Counted from the stretch's first letter, positions 21,926-32,400 are shown. The stretch is DNA of 64,000 nt from Bombyx mori (GCF_030269925.1 NC_085116.1:13454001-13518000); one strand, 5' to 3'. Numbers and translations are program-made. The notes: generated by a model from the letters alone, not told the origin.

Positions 21926-22385
21926 TATGTGAGACTCAACGATCTGCATGGTGTTGTGAGCAGACCGCGGGCCCAAGGATTTTAGAGCCCACCCACTAAA
22001 CGACTCCTCTGCACTCTTACACCCGACGTCCGATTCCCTCCGAGGTCAGAACCCGGATGAGGTAGGGGGGCTACCGCGGTCAACACTACAACCAGACGGC
22101 GCGGCTCACCCCAAGGACGCCCAGCCGACGGAGCCTTCGAGGCGAATCGAAGGCTCTGAAACGTCGGCCGTCTCGGTACGGCAGCCCGTCGGGCCGCCCA
22201 GACGGTGCCGCTGGTGTCCCAGAATACCCCGCTGGACCAGAACCAGCCTGCCGGGTCGGGACGCGATACACCGTCGACCGGTCGCTCTAATCACTCCACG
22301 GCGGCGCGCTAGAGTGCTGGTAGCGCGCCGCGCGGCCTCACCCCCTCAGGTCGCCCCTTGACCTTCACCGGGGGGAGGCCGCCAC

Positions 22386-25300
22386 CTACAGGGGCCGGGA
22401 CGTACGGGCGTATTCCCGCCTCCGGCCCCCGGCTCGACGGCGACGGATCGGTGCGGAAAGGGAAGAGCTCTCCCTCTCTCGCTCCGCCGCCTCCTTCTGC
22501 GATATGGTGGACTCGCAGAAGTCGAGCATCGCCTTCCAGGACGCCTCGCTGCCGAGCATCGTAGCCACGACGCGCGGCAGCGAGAGGTCCTCTCCAATGA
22601 CCGCGACGAGGGCGGCGCGTTGCTCGTCAAATCCAGAGCAACGCGCCAATGTGTGTTCCGCTGTGTCTTCCTCGTCGCGGTCAGCGCAGTGGTGGCACTG
22701 CGCCGTCGGTTCCCTTCCGGCTATTTTGAAAAGGTACCGGCCAAAACAACCATGGCCGGTCAACATTTGCGTCAGCCGGAAGGTGAGGCATCCGCGGTCG
22801 CGGCCCACCCAGTCCGCGAGAACCGGGCGGACCGCCTCGACGGTACGGAGGCCGGCCGACGGGTCCGCCAAGCGGCGAGACCACGCCTCCAGCACGGACC
22901 GCCGAGATTGGAGCCTCCGCGCTCGAACTACTCCTTCGCCGGGGCGCCCTTCCGCCCTAGAACGAAGGTCGCTTCGCCACCGGTAATCGGCAGCGAGCGC
23001 CTCCGCCTCCAGGTCCCAGGGTGGCGCCCCGGCGAGCAAGCACGCCGCCTCGAAGGAGACGGTGCGGTATCCTCGGATCGCCCTGACCGCGATCGCGCGC
23101 TGCGGACGTCGCAGCGCCGCGACGTTCTTGCGGGTCAGGGCGTGGCACCATACGGGAGCCCCGTATAGTGCCATCGACCGCACCACCCCCATGTAGAGGC
23201 GGCGCGCCACCTGATCGGGACCCCCGACGTTTGGAAGCAGCCGGCTCAAAGAGCCGGCCGTCGCCATCAGTCGAGGGCCCAACTTCGCAAAGTGAGCGCG
23301 GAAGTTCCACCGACCATCCAGTTCGAGGCCGAGGTACCGAAGACCGGTCACCCCGACCCCGACGCGGACGCCTCCGATCACGAGGTGGGCACCCAGAGGC
23401 GGCGCTCGTCCCGGCCCGTGAAACAACAGGGCCTGGGTTTTGTCGAGCGCCACCTCGAGTCCCAGCCGTCGGATCCTTGTGACGACGTGTGCCACGCCTG
23501 CGCACGCCAGACGGGCAGACTCCCGGTAGTCCCTCCCCGGAGCCACGACCAACGTGTCGTCGGCGTAACATATTACGCTCAGCCCGGGGAGGGGACCCCG
23601 TACGACGCCCCGCAAGACCCAGTCGTAGCCGATGTTCCACAGCAGGGGGCCCAGGACAGACCCCTGCGGAACACCGCGCTCGACCGGAAAGCGGTACATC
23701 GCCCCACCGTGTCCGATGCACTGGATCGACCTGCCCTCGAGGTAGGAGCCGATCAGTCGGCGGAGGTATGCGGGGACGCCGTGATACTCCAGCGCCCCCG
23801 CGATCACCGACCAGGGCAGGGTGTTGAAGGCGTTCCTTACATCTAAGGATAACGCCATCGCCACCCCGCCCCGGGATACGGCTTCGTCGGAGAGGGCCCG
23901 CACGCGCAGAATTGCGTCGATAGTCGAGCGGCCCTCTCTGAAGCCGTATTGCTCCGCCGAAAGATCGGGACCCGTCTCGGTCAGGTGCCGGACGATGCGG
24001 GCCGCGACGATTCTCTCGAGCATCTTGCCCGCTTCGTCCAGCAACACGATGGGGCGATAGCCCGCGGGTGAGTCCGCGGGGCGCCCGTCCTTCCGCAGAA
24101 GGACCAGTCTGCCCGTCTTCCATTTCGACGGGAACCGTCCCGACTCGAGGCACGCTTCGAAAAGCCCCCCGAGCCGGTCCCCTAGGGCCTCGAAGGCCAA
24201 GCTCCAGACCCGGCCGTGAACGCCGTCAGGGCCGGGGGCCGTGTCCTTCGCTCTCATTTTGGACACGGCCGCATGGATCTCCGCCCCCGTGATAGGGGGA
24301 GGGGGCTCCTCGGCAGCGGGAACGCTGGGGCGACGTGGAGGTGTGCCCCACGTGGCGTCCATCTGGGGGGGCTCAAAGTCCCCCCCCGCTGCCGGCGGGA
24401 AAAGCGCGGAAACTATCTCCCGCAGCTGCCGAGGCTGGAGCCGCTCGGTCACCGGGAGCGCCCACGGCTGCAGTTTCCTGCGAACCATCTTGTATGGGCG
24501 CCCCCAGGGATCTTCGTCGAGCGACTCCAGGAGAGTCTTCATGCTCTGCTTCTTGGCCTCGCCGATGGCCAGCTGCAGCGCCGTCTGCTTTTGACGACAG
24601 TCAGCGTGCAGCTGGGCCGCCGTCTCCGCGAACGCAGCGTCGCGACGACGGCGGCGGCGGTGGCGTGCGCTCCGGCGGCGCGCCCTCACGCACTCCTCGC
24701 GGAGTCTTGCGATCTCGGGCGACCACCAGAACGCACCCCCACGTGGTGCTCGGGGGCCGACCCGGGGCATGGCGGCATCACAAATGTTTGCCATGGTGCC
24801 CCGGAACCAGTCGACCTCCGCATCCACGTCCGCGAGCCGCGCGGGTTTTGGCGCCCACGCAGCAACAGCGGCCGCCTCCATCAGCAACTCCTTGTTCATC
24901 CGTTTCAAGGCCCACCTGGGGAACGAACGAGGCGCACCTTGCGGGAGCTCCTCCTCGCCGCGGGCGCCCACTGCTGACGACGACGACAAGGAGGAGGCGG
25001 AGAGCTCGAATCGGACGTATCTGTGGTCCGAGAGCGTCTCCGCCCCCTCGAGTACGCGCCAGCCGCGGGTGCGGCGCACGGCGGACGGGGACGCGAACGT
25101 CACGTCCACGTGAGATTGCCCGTTCCACCGCACGCAAGTCGCGACCGTGCCTCTGTTTAGGAGACAGAGGCCAGTCGCGATCGCCCACTCCGAAAGGGCC
25201 CCGCCTCGCGAATCCGTGCGGGGGGAACCCCAAGCCGTACACTTGGCGTTGAGGTCACCCGCGACGATGACAGGGCGGGACCCGAGGCGGTGTAAAAGCG

Positions 25301-25634
25301 CCTCGAGCCCGCCCAGAAACCGCTCGAATTCGGCGAGGCTCCTGTTCGGAGAAAAGTACGCCCCGATCACGACGGTCCCGTCGATCCTAGCCGCGACGTA
25401 CCCGGGTCCCCTGGCCACCATATCCAAGGGGGGTAACGCCGCGGACTGTCTTAGTACGATGGCCACGGAGCCGTCGACGTCCCCCATCCAGCAGTCCTGG
25501 TCGGTGGGGACGAAGTACGGCTCCGCGGCGACTGCAACATCAATTGACCACTCCGCCATGGTGTGGACGAGGAGATCCTGTGCCCTGGCGGAGTGGTTCA
25601 AATTGCACTGGAGGAAGCGGTGGACGCAACCCAT
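22386..25634 (-). CDS. R1-clade ORF2: endonuclease / reverse transcriptase (element 1)
   Basis: An intact 1082-aa protein. Residues 1-210 are an APE-type endonuclease: N11, E38 (AAEPY), D127/N129 (AGDLNAK), D177 and S202-D203-H204. Residues ~460-760 are the reverse transcriptase: APGPDGVHGRVW, QYGFREGRSTIDAI, D598 in LSLDVRNAFN, GVPQGSVLGP and the catalytic YADD at 690-693. Residues 980-999 form a C-x2-C-x10-H-x4-C zinc motif. The protein would nick the target DNA and copy the element RNA from that end. Its ATG overlaps the ORF1 stop (TAATG at 25632-25636), so translation is probably by reinitiation. It differs from the element 2 copy at about 15 residues. Confidence 0.93.
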   Translation of the reverse strand: MGCVHRFLQCNLNHSARAQDLLVHTMAEWSIDVAVAAEPYFVPTDQDCWMGDVDGSVAIVLRQSAALPPLDMVARGPGYVAARIDGTVVIGAYFSPNRSLAEFERFLGGLEALLHRLGSRPVIVAGDLNAKCTAWGSPRTDSRGGALSEWAIATGLCLLNRGTVATCVRWNGQSHVDVTFASPSAVRRTRGWRVLEGAETLSDHRYVRFELSASSLSSSSAVGARGEEELPQGAPRSFPRWALKRMNKELLMEAAAVAAWAPKPARLADVDAEVDWFRGTMANICDAAMPRVGPRAPRGGAFWWSPEIARLREECVRARRRSARHRRRRRRDAAFAETAAQLHADCRQKQTALQLAIGEAKKQSMKTLLESLDEDPWGRPYKMVRRKLQPWALPVTERLQPRQLREIVSALFPPAAGGDFEPPQMDATWGTPPRRPSVPAAEEPPPPITGAEIHAAVSKMRAKDTAPGPDGVHGRVWSLAFEALGDRLGGLFEACLESGRFPSKWKTGRLVLLRKDGRPADSPAGYRPIVLLDEAGKMLERIVAARIVRHLTETGPDLSAEQYGFREGRSTIDAILRVRALSDEAVSRGGVAMALSLDVRNAFNTLPWSVIAGALEYHGVPAYLRRLIGSYLEGRSIQCIGHGGAMYRFPVERGVPQGSVLGPLLWNIGYDWVLRGVVRGPLPGLSVICYADDTLVVAPGRDYRESARLACAGVAHVVTRIRRLGLEVALDKTQALLFHGPGRAPPLGAHLVIGGVRVGVGVTGLRYLGLELDGRWNFRAHFAKLGPRLMATAGSLSRLLPNVGGPDQVARRLYMGVVRSMALYGAPVWCHALTRKNVAALRRPQRAIAVRAIRGYRTVSFEAACLLAGAPPWDLEAEALAADYRWRSDLRSRAEGRPGEGVVRARRLQSRRSVLEAWSRRLADPSAGLRTVEAVRPVLADWVGRDRGCLTFRLTQMLTGHGCFGRYLFKIAGREPTAQCHHCADRDEEDTAEHTLARCSGFDEQRAALVAVIGEDLSLPRVVATMLGSEASWKAMLDFCESTISQKEAAERERESSSLSAPIRRRRAGGRRREYARTSRPL

Positions 25635-25636
25635 TA
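25632..25636 (-). promoter_or_regulatory. TAATG stop/start overlap, ORF1-ORF2 (element 1)
   Basis: In sense the sequence is TAATG: the last base A of the ORF1 stop TAA is the first base of the ORF2 ATG. The same arrangement drives translational coupling in the silkworm R1-clade element SART1. Confidence 0.85.
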
Positions 25637-28045
25637 CGGGGCTACGTCCATCGCTCCCTCGTCTGTCCCGCCCTGCGGCTCTTCTTGTGCCGCGGCGGGA
25701 GCTGACTCACCGGCTGCCCTTTTTGCAGCCGGCTTCTTTTTCTTTCCGCCCCTCCTCGTTTTTGTAGAGGAGGGGGCGGATTTACACGCCGGGCCCCCGG
25801 CCCGGTGGTCGGCCTTCCTTTTAGCCGCGTCGCACAAGACACAGTGCGGCGCGGCTGCGGTGCAGGATGCTGCCTTGTGCCCCGGTTGGCCGCAGCGGAA
25901 GCACAGGTTGCTGCGGTCCACTGTCGAGGGGCACTTGGCGAGGCCGTGGCCGGTGCCGAAGCACCGAAGACAGCGCCACGGCCTGCTCTCCTGCAGTTGC
26001 ACGTGGGCCACCACCCAGCCCACGCGCAGTTGTCCCGGGCTGTCCGAAGGCCGACCCTGTGGAGGGGTAGCCAGGACTGTCGCCGTTGCTACCGGGCAAC
26101 GCGCCCACGCCGTCCGGGTTCCGATATATGTAGGCCGAAGCTCCCCAACTTTTACGTCGGCGAGGGCACAGTTGCCCTGCGACGCAATGGCCGCGGCGAC
26201 TTCCTCTTTGGTGGCGCATTCGTCGAGGCCCGTAATTTTCACTTCCGCCATTTTGACGGGCCGCGCGATGCGCACCACCTCGGGGTCCGGCAAGATTTCC
26301 CGCAGACGGACCGCCAGTTTTTCTGCCGCGGCGCTGGAATTCGCGCCGGGGCATTCTACCAGGCGTGCCCCGTTGGCCGTCTGCCGGACCCTCAGGCCAC
26401 CCTCCACGCCGAGGGCGTCCACATTTACGCCACCGCGCGCCTGGGTCATCACCTCGTGGTAGGTGATGCCCTTTTCTTTGCCGGCCGGCAGCAGCTCCAC
26501 AACCACTGCAGCCGACCGCGGGGCGCGCGGCCTCCTTCGTCCAGTTCGGCCCCTCGGCTCCGCTCGACCCCCTTGGCGGGGAGCGGCAGCCGCAGGGGCG
26601 GGCTTGGGGCGCGGCGCAGGAGGCGCCGCCACCTTTTTGGGCCCGCGCCGCACCACCGTCGTCCAGGCCTCGTTCATGTTTACCGGGGCCGGGGGCAGTG
26701 GGCGGGGCTGGGGGGTCGGTGCCGGTTTGGCGGCGTTGACGCCCCCCTTCTTCTTGGTCCGGCTCCTGCCGGGCCCCGCCTTCGCAGGCTGGGACGGGGC
26801 AGGAGCAGTCTTCTGCGTCATACGCTGGCCGGTGCTTTGTGCTCCTGAGGGAGCGGGTTTTGGTGCCCCCGTATCTTTTTGGGTCCCCGATGGTCCTGGT
26901 TTGGCCGGAACAGAAGCCGAAGCAGCCGGACGTGCCGCGGGTGTCGCGCCCTTTTTAGGGCCGCTATACATTTTAGCGGCCACAGTCCTGCGGGGTGCCG
27001 GTGTAGGAGCTCCGTTTTTCACCTCATGAGCGAGGGGCGGTCTTGCGCGCTCAACGTTCGAACTCCTTGCCTCCTGTATAAGGAGCTGCCGCCTCAACTC
27101 CTCGACCTCAGTGAGGCCTTCTGCTTCGGGCGGAGGAGGGACAGGGGCCGAGCTGCGTTGCCGCTCGATGAGATCGGCAACCATTGTTCGCAGCTCGGCC
27201 ATGTCGACGCGGAGCTGTCCGTTCTCCGCCCGAAGTTGGCCATTCTCATCCGCCAGTTGTTCGAGGCGGGCGTGCTGCAGGGCCACTTCTTGTCGCAATC
27301 CCGCCGTCTCCACGGTTGTGGTGCGGTCCACAACGTCCTGCAGCCTTTCTTCGAGCGTGGCGGCCGCCGATTTCATGGCCGACAATTCCGAGCCCTTGAG
27401 GCCTGCAGTGGATTTAGCCGCAATGGTCGCGACTATTCTCCCGACTATTCCACAAGCTCGGAGGGGGTCAGATGGTCCCACCTCCGTCAGGGATCGCTGT
27501 AGGCGCTCGATTTCCTCCAGCTTCCTATTCTTTTTTATCGCCTCACGGCAGGCGGCCCTGGACTGCGCCGAGGAGGCAGCGTCCAGTCCGCAAGTCGACG
27601 GCTTGTCCAAATCAGTGGCGGGCGGCGCCGCAGCAGCCGCCGGCCCTTCCGCCAACGCCATATACTTGGCGCTGGCAGGCTCTCCTTCCGATGAATCGGA
27701 CGGAGCGGAGGACGCCGGCCGACGAGCCGACTTCCGCTTCCGCCGAGTCCGCTGCCGATCACAATCGGCAAACAGCGCCGGTGTCTCCCTCCCACTGGAC
27801 GCGTCGCCCCTCGCGGAGCTTCGCGCCGAGTGCAGCGAGATGAGGCTGTCGCACCTCTCCAGCAGCACGGTGGGGACTTTGTCCCTTACGCGACCCGTGT
27901 TGTCGCCCCCTTCGTCGTGGCAGTGTTTGCCCCCCCCAGAAACGGTGGGGCAGCGTGCGGCCGATCGCTCGACCGCACGGAGGGATTCTCCCCCCGCGGA
28001 GCGGGAGGTACCCTCCTGGGGTAGTAGTTTTGGAACAGATGCCAT
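25634..28045 (-). CDS. R1-clade ORF1: gag-like nucleic-acid-binding protein (element 1)
   Basis: I place the start at 28045, giving about 803 aa. An upstream in-frame ATG at 28132 would add 29 residues, but element 2 has stops there and begins at the equivalent of 28045. Middle: Leu-heptad coiled coil (LEQLADENGQLRAENGQLRV), then a Pro/Ala/Lys-rich region. C-terminal third: three zinc knuckles at ~692-705 (CLRCFGTGHGLAKC), 715-728 (CFRCGQPGHKAASC) and 735-754 (C-x2-C-x8-H-x6-C), then a basic tract. It should bind element RNA and form RNP particles. Its middle part diverges strongly from the element 2 copy while both ends are nearly identical. Confidence 0.88.
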   Translation of the reverse strand: MASVPKLLPQEGTSRSAGGESLRAVERSAARCPTVSGGGKHCHDEGGDNTGRVRDKVPTVLLERCDSLISLHSARSSARGDASSGRETPALFADCDRQRTRRKRKSARRPASSAPSDSSEGEPASAKYMALAEGPAAAAAPPATDLDKPSTCGLDAASSAQSRAACREAIKKNRKLEEIERLQRSLTEVGPSDPLRACGIVGRIVATIAAKSTAGLKGSELSAMKSAAATLEERLQDVVDRTTTVETAGLRQEVALQHARLEQLADENGQLRAENGQLRVDMAELRTMVADLIERQRSSAPVPPPPEAEGLTEVEELRRQLLIQEARSSNVERARPPLAHEVKNGAPTPAPRRTVAAKMYSGPKKGATPAARPAASASVPAKPGPSGTQKDTGAPKPAPSGAQSTGQRMTQKTAPAPSQPAKAGPGRSRTKKKGGVNAAKPAPTPQPRPLPPAPVNMNEAWTTVVRRGPKKVAAPPAPRPKPAPAAAAPRQGGRAEPRGRTGRRRPRAPRSAAVVVELLPAGKEKGITYHEVMTQARGGVNVDALGVEGGLRVRQTANGARLVECPGANSSAAAEKLAVRLREILPDPEVVRIARPVKMAEVKITGLDECATKEEVAAAIASQGNCALADVKVGELRPTYIGTRTAWARCPVATATVLATPPQGRPSDSPGQLRVGWVVAHVQLQESRPWRCLRCFGTGHGLAKCPSTVDRSNLCFRCGQPGHKAASCTAAAPHCVLCDAAKRKADHRAGGPACKSAPSSTKTRRGGKKKKPAAKRAAGESAPAAAQEEPQGGTDEGAMDVAP

Positions 28046-28072
28046 TTCATGTTTTGTTTCCTTTTTGTTTAA

Positions 28073-28091
28073 CCAGGGGTCGGTCCCCTGG
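28073..28091 (-). other. Hairpin just upstream of ORF1 start (element 1)
   Basis: Perfect 7-bp stem CCAGGGG / CCCCTGG with a 5-nt loop, about 28 nt upstream of the preferred ORF1 ATG. It is conserved at 35080-35098 in element 2 although nearby bases differ. A possible RNA structure affecting initiation. Confidence 0.6.
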
Positions 28092-28641
28092 GGTCTGGTT
28101 GGTACCCTTGGGACTGGACTCCCTCCAGCCATTCATCCCATCGCCGGGCACCAGAGCTTAGGATTGGGGCATTTTTTAAAGAGGTTTACGTCCTCGCGAC
28201 CCCGTGCCTCGCGGCAGCGGCCCCCGTCCCCCACACGGTGAGGATTACGGGTTGGCCGGCGGCCCGCCGAGTGCAACGAGCAACACGACAGACCACCGCC
28301 CGACGCTCAAAAGAGCAACAACGACGAAGCCACGCCGGTATACCGGTACCCCCCTCTGGAGGGCGTGCCCCTGTAGCCGAAGCCGGGGACATGGCGACTA
28401 GCGGCCGGAAGATGCGTAAGCAACGCCGGCTCACTTCTCCATCGAAGGGCAGGCCAAAAGTGGCCCACCACCACCCGTGGGTTACGTCCGAAACGGGTCG
28501 GACGCGACCCGAAGAAAAAACTAAAAAGGGGGAAGAAAGGGGAAAAGAGAGGGAGCCCGAGCGTCTCCAGGAGGAACACCCTTCAGCGAGTGAAGGGCGT
28601 GGAGAGCCCGCAACTCCCCCTGCTGGTTTTGGTCCGCGTCA

Positions 28642-28740
28642 TCCGATCTCTTTCGTTGCAAAGCCTAACTAGGCTATCCTACACCTACACCTAACCTACC
28701 TCCCTAACACCTAAGAATCCTTGCAACGAAAAAGATCGGA
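28642..28740 (-). other. 5' UTR long hairpin with TTAGG-like loop (element 1)
   Basis: Arms at 28642-28661 and 28721-28740 pair at 19 of 20 positions (TCCGATCTCTTTCGTTGCAA against TTGCAACGAAAAAGATCGGA). The ~59-nt loop read in sense is rich in TTAGG, TTAGGG and TAGG, close to the insect telomere unit and prone to G-quadruplex. Element 2 retains only one arm. Confidence 0.75.
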
Positions 28741-28888
28741 CGATACCCCTGGGAGTGGGACTGTTCCCAGAGGATCCTGTTATCCGCCACCTACGGACGC
28801 GCCGGTGGAAGTCCAGCAAAACTCCCCCACAGACGGAGCCCCCGGCCACGCAGAGTGCGCGCCGGGGGCCCCGCCCAGGTCCCTCGGG

Positions 28889-28901
28889 TGAAACAATAAC
28901 C
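28889..28901. repeat. 13-bp direct repeat between the two R1 elements
   Basis: Second copy of TGAAACAATAACC. It is the right flank of element 1 and at the same time the left flank of element 2, whose poly(T) starts at 28902. Confidence 0.88.
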
Positions 28902-28957
28902 TTTTTTTTTTTTTTTTTTTTTTTTTTTCGGGTAGAGGGCCGAACCTCCTACGAGGT

Positions 28958-28982
28958 CCCCGCGCAAAAGGGGCGCGCGGGG
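28958..28982 (-). other. 3'-terminal hairpin of R1 element 2
   Basis: The same 8-bp CCCCGCGC / GCGCGGGG stem as in element 1, with loop AAAAGGGGC in place of AATAGGGGC. The stem is unchanged while the loop varies. Confidence 0.6.
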
Positions 28983-29442
28983 TATGTGAGACTCAACGAT
29001 CTGCATGGTGTTGTGAGCAGACCGCGGGCCCAAGGATTTTAGGACCCACCCACTAAACGACTCCCCTGCACTCTTACACCCGACGCCCGATCCCCTCCGA
29101 GGTCAGAACCCGGATGAGGTAGGGGGGCTACCGCGGTCAACACTACAACCAGACGGCGCGGCTCACCCCAAGGACGCCCAGCCGACGGAGCCTTCGAGGC
29201 GAATCGAAGGCTCTGAAACGTCGGCCGTCTCGGTACGGCAGCCCGTCGGGCCGCCCAGACGGTGCCGCTGGTGTCCCGGAATACCCCGCTGGATCAGAAC
29301 CAGCCTGCCGGGTCGGGACGCGATACACCGTCGACCGGTCGCTCTAATCACTCCACGGCAGCGCGCTAGAGTGCTGGTAGCGCGCCGCGCGGCCTCACCC
29401 CCTCAGGTCGCCCCTTGACCTTCACCGGGGGGAGGCCGCCAC

Positions 29443-32400
29443 CTACAGGGGCCGGGACGTACGGGCGTATTCCCGCCTCCGGCCCCCGGCTCGACGGCGA
29501 CGGATCGGTGCGGAAAGGGAAGAGCTCTCCCTCTCTCGCTCCGCCGCCTCCTTCTGCGAGATGGTGGACTCGCAGAAGTCGAGCATCGCCTTCCAGGACG
29601 CGTCGCTGCCGAGCATCGTAGCCACGACGCGCGGCAGCGAGAGGTCCTCTCCTATGACCGCGACGAGGGCGGCGCGTTGCTCGTCGAATCCAGAGCAACG
29701 CGCCAATGTATGTTCCGCTGTGTCTTCCTCGTCGCGGTCCGCGCAGTGGTGGCACTGCGCCGTCGGTTCCCTTCCGGCTATCTTAAATAGGTACCGGCCA
29801 AAACACCCATGGCCGGTCAACATCTGCGTCAGCCGGAAGGTGAGGCATCCGCGGTCGCGGCCCACCCAGTCCGCGAGAACCGGGCGGACCGCCTCGACGG
29901 TTCGGAGGCCGGCCGACGGGTCCGCCAAGCGGCGAGACCACGCCTCCAGCACGGACCGCCGAGAGTGGAGCCTCCGCGCTCGAACTACACCTTCGCTGGG
30001 GCGCCCTTCCCCCCTAGAGCGGAGGTCGCTACGCCACCGGTAATCGGCAGCGAGCGCCTCCGCCTCCAGGTCCCAGGGTGGCGCCCCGGCGAGCAAGCAC
30101 GCCGCCTCGAAGGAGACGGTGCGGTATCCTCGGATCGCCCTGACCGCGATCGCGCGCTGCGGACGTCGCAGCGCGGCGACGTTCTGGCGGGTCAGGGCGT
30201 GGCACCATACGGGCGCGCCGTATAGTGCCATCGACCGCACCACCCCCATGTAGAGGCGGCGCGCCACCTGATCGGGACCCCCGACGTTTGGAAGCAGCCG
30301 GCTCAAAGAGCCGGCCGTCGCCATCAATCGAGGGCCCAACTTCGCAAAGTGAGCGCGGAAGTTCCACCGACCGTCCAGTTCGAGGCCGAGGTACCGAAGA
30401 CCAGTCACCCCGACCCCGACGCGGACGCCTCCGATCACGAGGTGGGCACCCAGAGGCGGCGCTCGTCCCGGCCCGTGAAATAACAGGGCCTGGGTTTTGT
30501 CGAGCGCCACCTCGAGCCCCAACCGTCGGATCCTAGTGACGACGTGTGCCACGCCTGCGCACGCCAGACGGGCAGACTCCCGGTAGTCCCTCCCCGGAGC
30601 CACGACCAGAGTGTCGTCAGCGTAGCAAATGACGCTCAGTCCGGGGAGGGGACCCCGTATGACGCCCCGCAGGACCCAGTCGTAGCCGATGTTCCACAGC
30701 AGGGGGCCCAGGACGGACCCCTGCGGAACACCGCGCTCGACGGGGAAGCGGTACATCGCCCCACCGTGTCCGATGCACTGGATCGACCTGCCCTCGAGGT
30801 AGGAGCCGATCAGTCGGCGGAGGTATGCGGGGACGCCGTGATACTCCAGCGCCCCCGCGATCACCGACCAGGGCAGGGTGTTGAAGGCGTTCCTTACATC
30901 TAAGGATAACGCCATCGCCACCCCGCCCCGGGATACGGCTTCGTCGGAGAGGGCCCTCACGCGCAGAATCGCGTCGATCGTAGAGCGGCCCTCCCTGAAG
31001 CCGTATTGCTCCGCCGAAAGATCGGGACCCGTCTCGGTCAGGTGCCGGACGATGCGGGCCGCGACGATTCTCTCGAGCATCTTGCCCGCTTCGTCCAGCA
31101 ACACGATGGGGCGATAGCCCGCGGGTGAGTCCGCGGGGCGCCCGTCCTTCCGCAGAAGGACCAGTCTGCCCGTCTTCCATTTCGACGGGAACCGTCCCGA
31201 CTCGAGGCACGCTTCGAAAAGCCCCCCGAGCCGGTCCCCTAGGGCCTCGAAGGCCAAGCTCCAGACCCGGCCGTGAACGCCGTCAGGGCCGGGGGCCGCG
31301 TCCTTCGCTCTCATTCTGGACACGGCCGCATGGATCTCCGCCCCCGTGATAGGGGGAGGGGGCTCCTCGGCAGCGGGAACGCTGGGGCGACGCGGAGGCG
31401 TGCCCCACGTGGCGTCCATCTGGGGGGGCTCAAAGTCCCCCCCCGCTGCCGGCGGGAAAAGCGCAGAAACTATTTCCCGCAGCTGCCGAGGCTGGAGCCG
31501 CTCGGTCACCGGGAGCGCCCACGGCTGCAGTTTCCTGCGAACCATCTTGTATGGGCGCCCCCAGGGATCTTCGTCGAGCGACTCCAGGAGAGTCTTCATG
31601 CTCTGCTTCTTGGCCTCGCCGATGGCCAGCTGCAGCGCCGTCTGCTTTTGACGACAGTCAGCGTGCAGCTGGGCCGCCGTCTCCGCGAACGCAGCGTCGC
31701 GACGACGGCGGCGGCGGTGGCGTGCGCTCCGGCGGCGCGCCCTCACGCACTCCTCGCGGAGTCTTGCGATCTCGGGCGACCACCAGAACGCACCCCCACG
31801 TGGTGCTCGGGGGCCGACCCGGGGCATGGCGGCATCACAGATGTTTGCCATGGTGCCCCGGAACCAGTCGACCTCCGCATCCACGTCCGCGAGCCGCGCG
31901 GGTTTTGGCGCCCACGCAGCAACAGCGGCCGCCTCCATCAGCAACTCCTTGTTCATTCGTTTCAAGGCCCACCTGGGGAACGAACGGGACGCACCTTGCG
32001 GGAGCTCCTCCTCACCGCGGGCGCCCGCGGCTGACGACGACGACAAGGAGGAGGCGGAGAGCTCGAATCGGACGTATCTGTGGTCCGAGAGCGTCTCCGC
32101 CCCCTCAAGTACGCGCCAGCCGCGGGTGCGGCGCACGGCGGACGGGGACGCGAACGTCACGTCCACGTGAGATTCCCCGTTCCACCGCACGCAAGTCGCA
32201 ACCGTGCCTCTGTTTAGGAGACAGAGGCCGGTCGCGATCGCCCACTCCGAAAGGGCCTCGCCTCGCGCATCCGTGCGGGGGGAACCCCAAGCCGTGCACT
32301 TGGCATTGAAGTCCCCCGCGACGATGACAGGGCGGGACCCGAGGCGGTGTAAAAGCGCCTCGAGCCCGCCCAGAAACCGCTCGAACTCGGCGAGGCTCCT

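Larger units (their letters stand above)
21851..28888 (-). mobile_element. R1-clade non-LTR retrotransposon, element 1 (near full length)
   Basis: A 7.0-kb GC-rich element read right to left: 5' UTR (28046-28888), ORF1 (to 25634), ORF2 (25634 to 22386), 514-nt 3' UTR (21872-22385) and a 21-nt poly(A) (T on plus, 21851-21871). Both ORFs are open. APE-type endonuclease, reverse transcriptase and C-terminal CCHC place it in the R1 clade, which includes rDNA-specific R1 and telomere-specific TRAS/SART. It is flanked by TGAAACAATAACC on both sides. The insertion site is neither rDNA nor a TTAGG array. It looks potentially functional. Confidence 0.9.

Noticed and set aside
22957..24153. A 398-aa minus-strand frame within ORF2
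   Set aside because: Out of frame with the clear endonuclease/RT protein, with Arg/Gly/Pro-rich low-information sequence and no motifs.
24335..25252. Long plus-strand open frames over the R1 elements (up to 376 aa)
   Set aside because: They are antisense to ORF1/ORF2, Arg/Pro/Ala-rich and recur at the same offsets in both elements. High GC and the constraint on the sense frames explain them.
28683..28722. CCTAA-like units read as a telomeric repeat array
   Set aside because: Units are irregular and confined to one 5' UTR loop; not a (TTAGG)n array.
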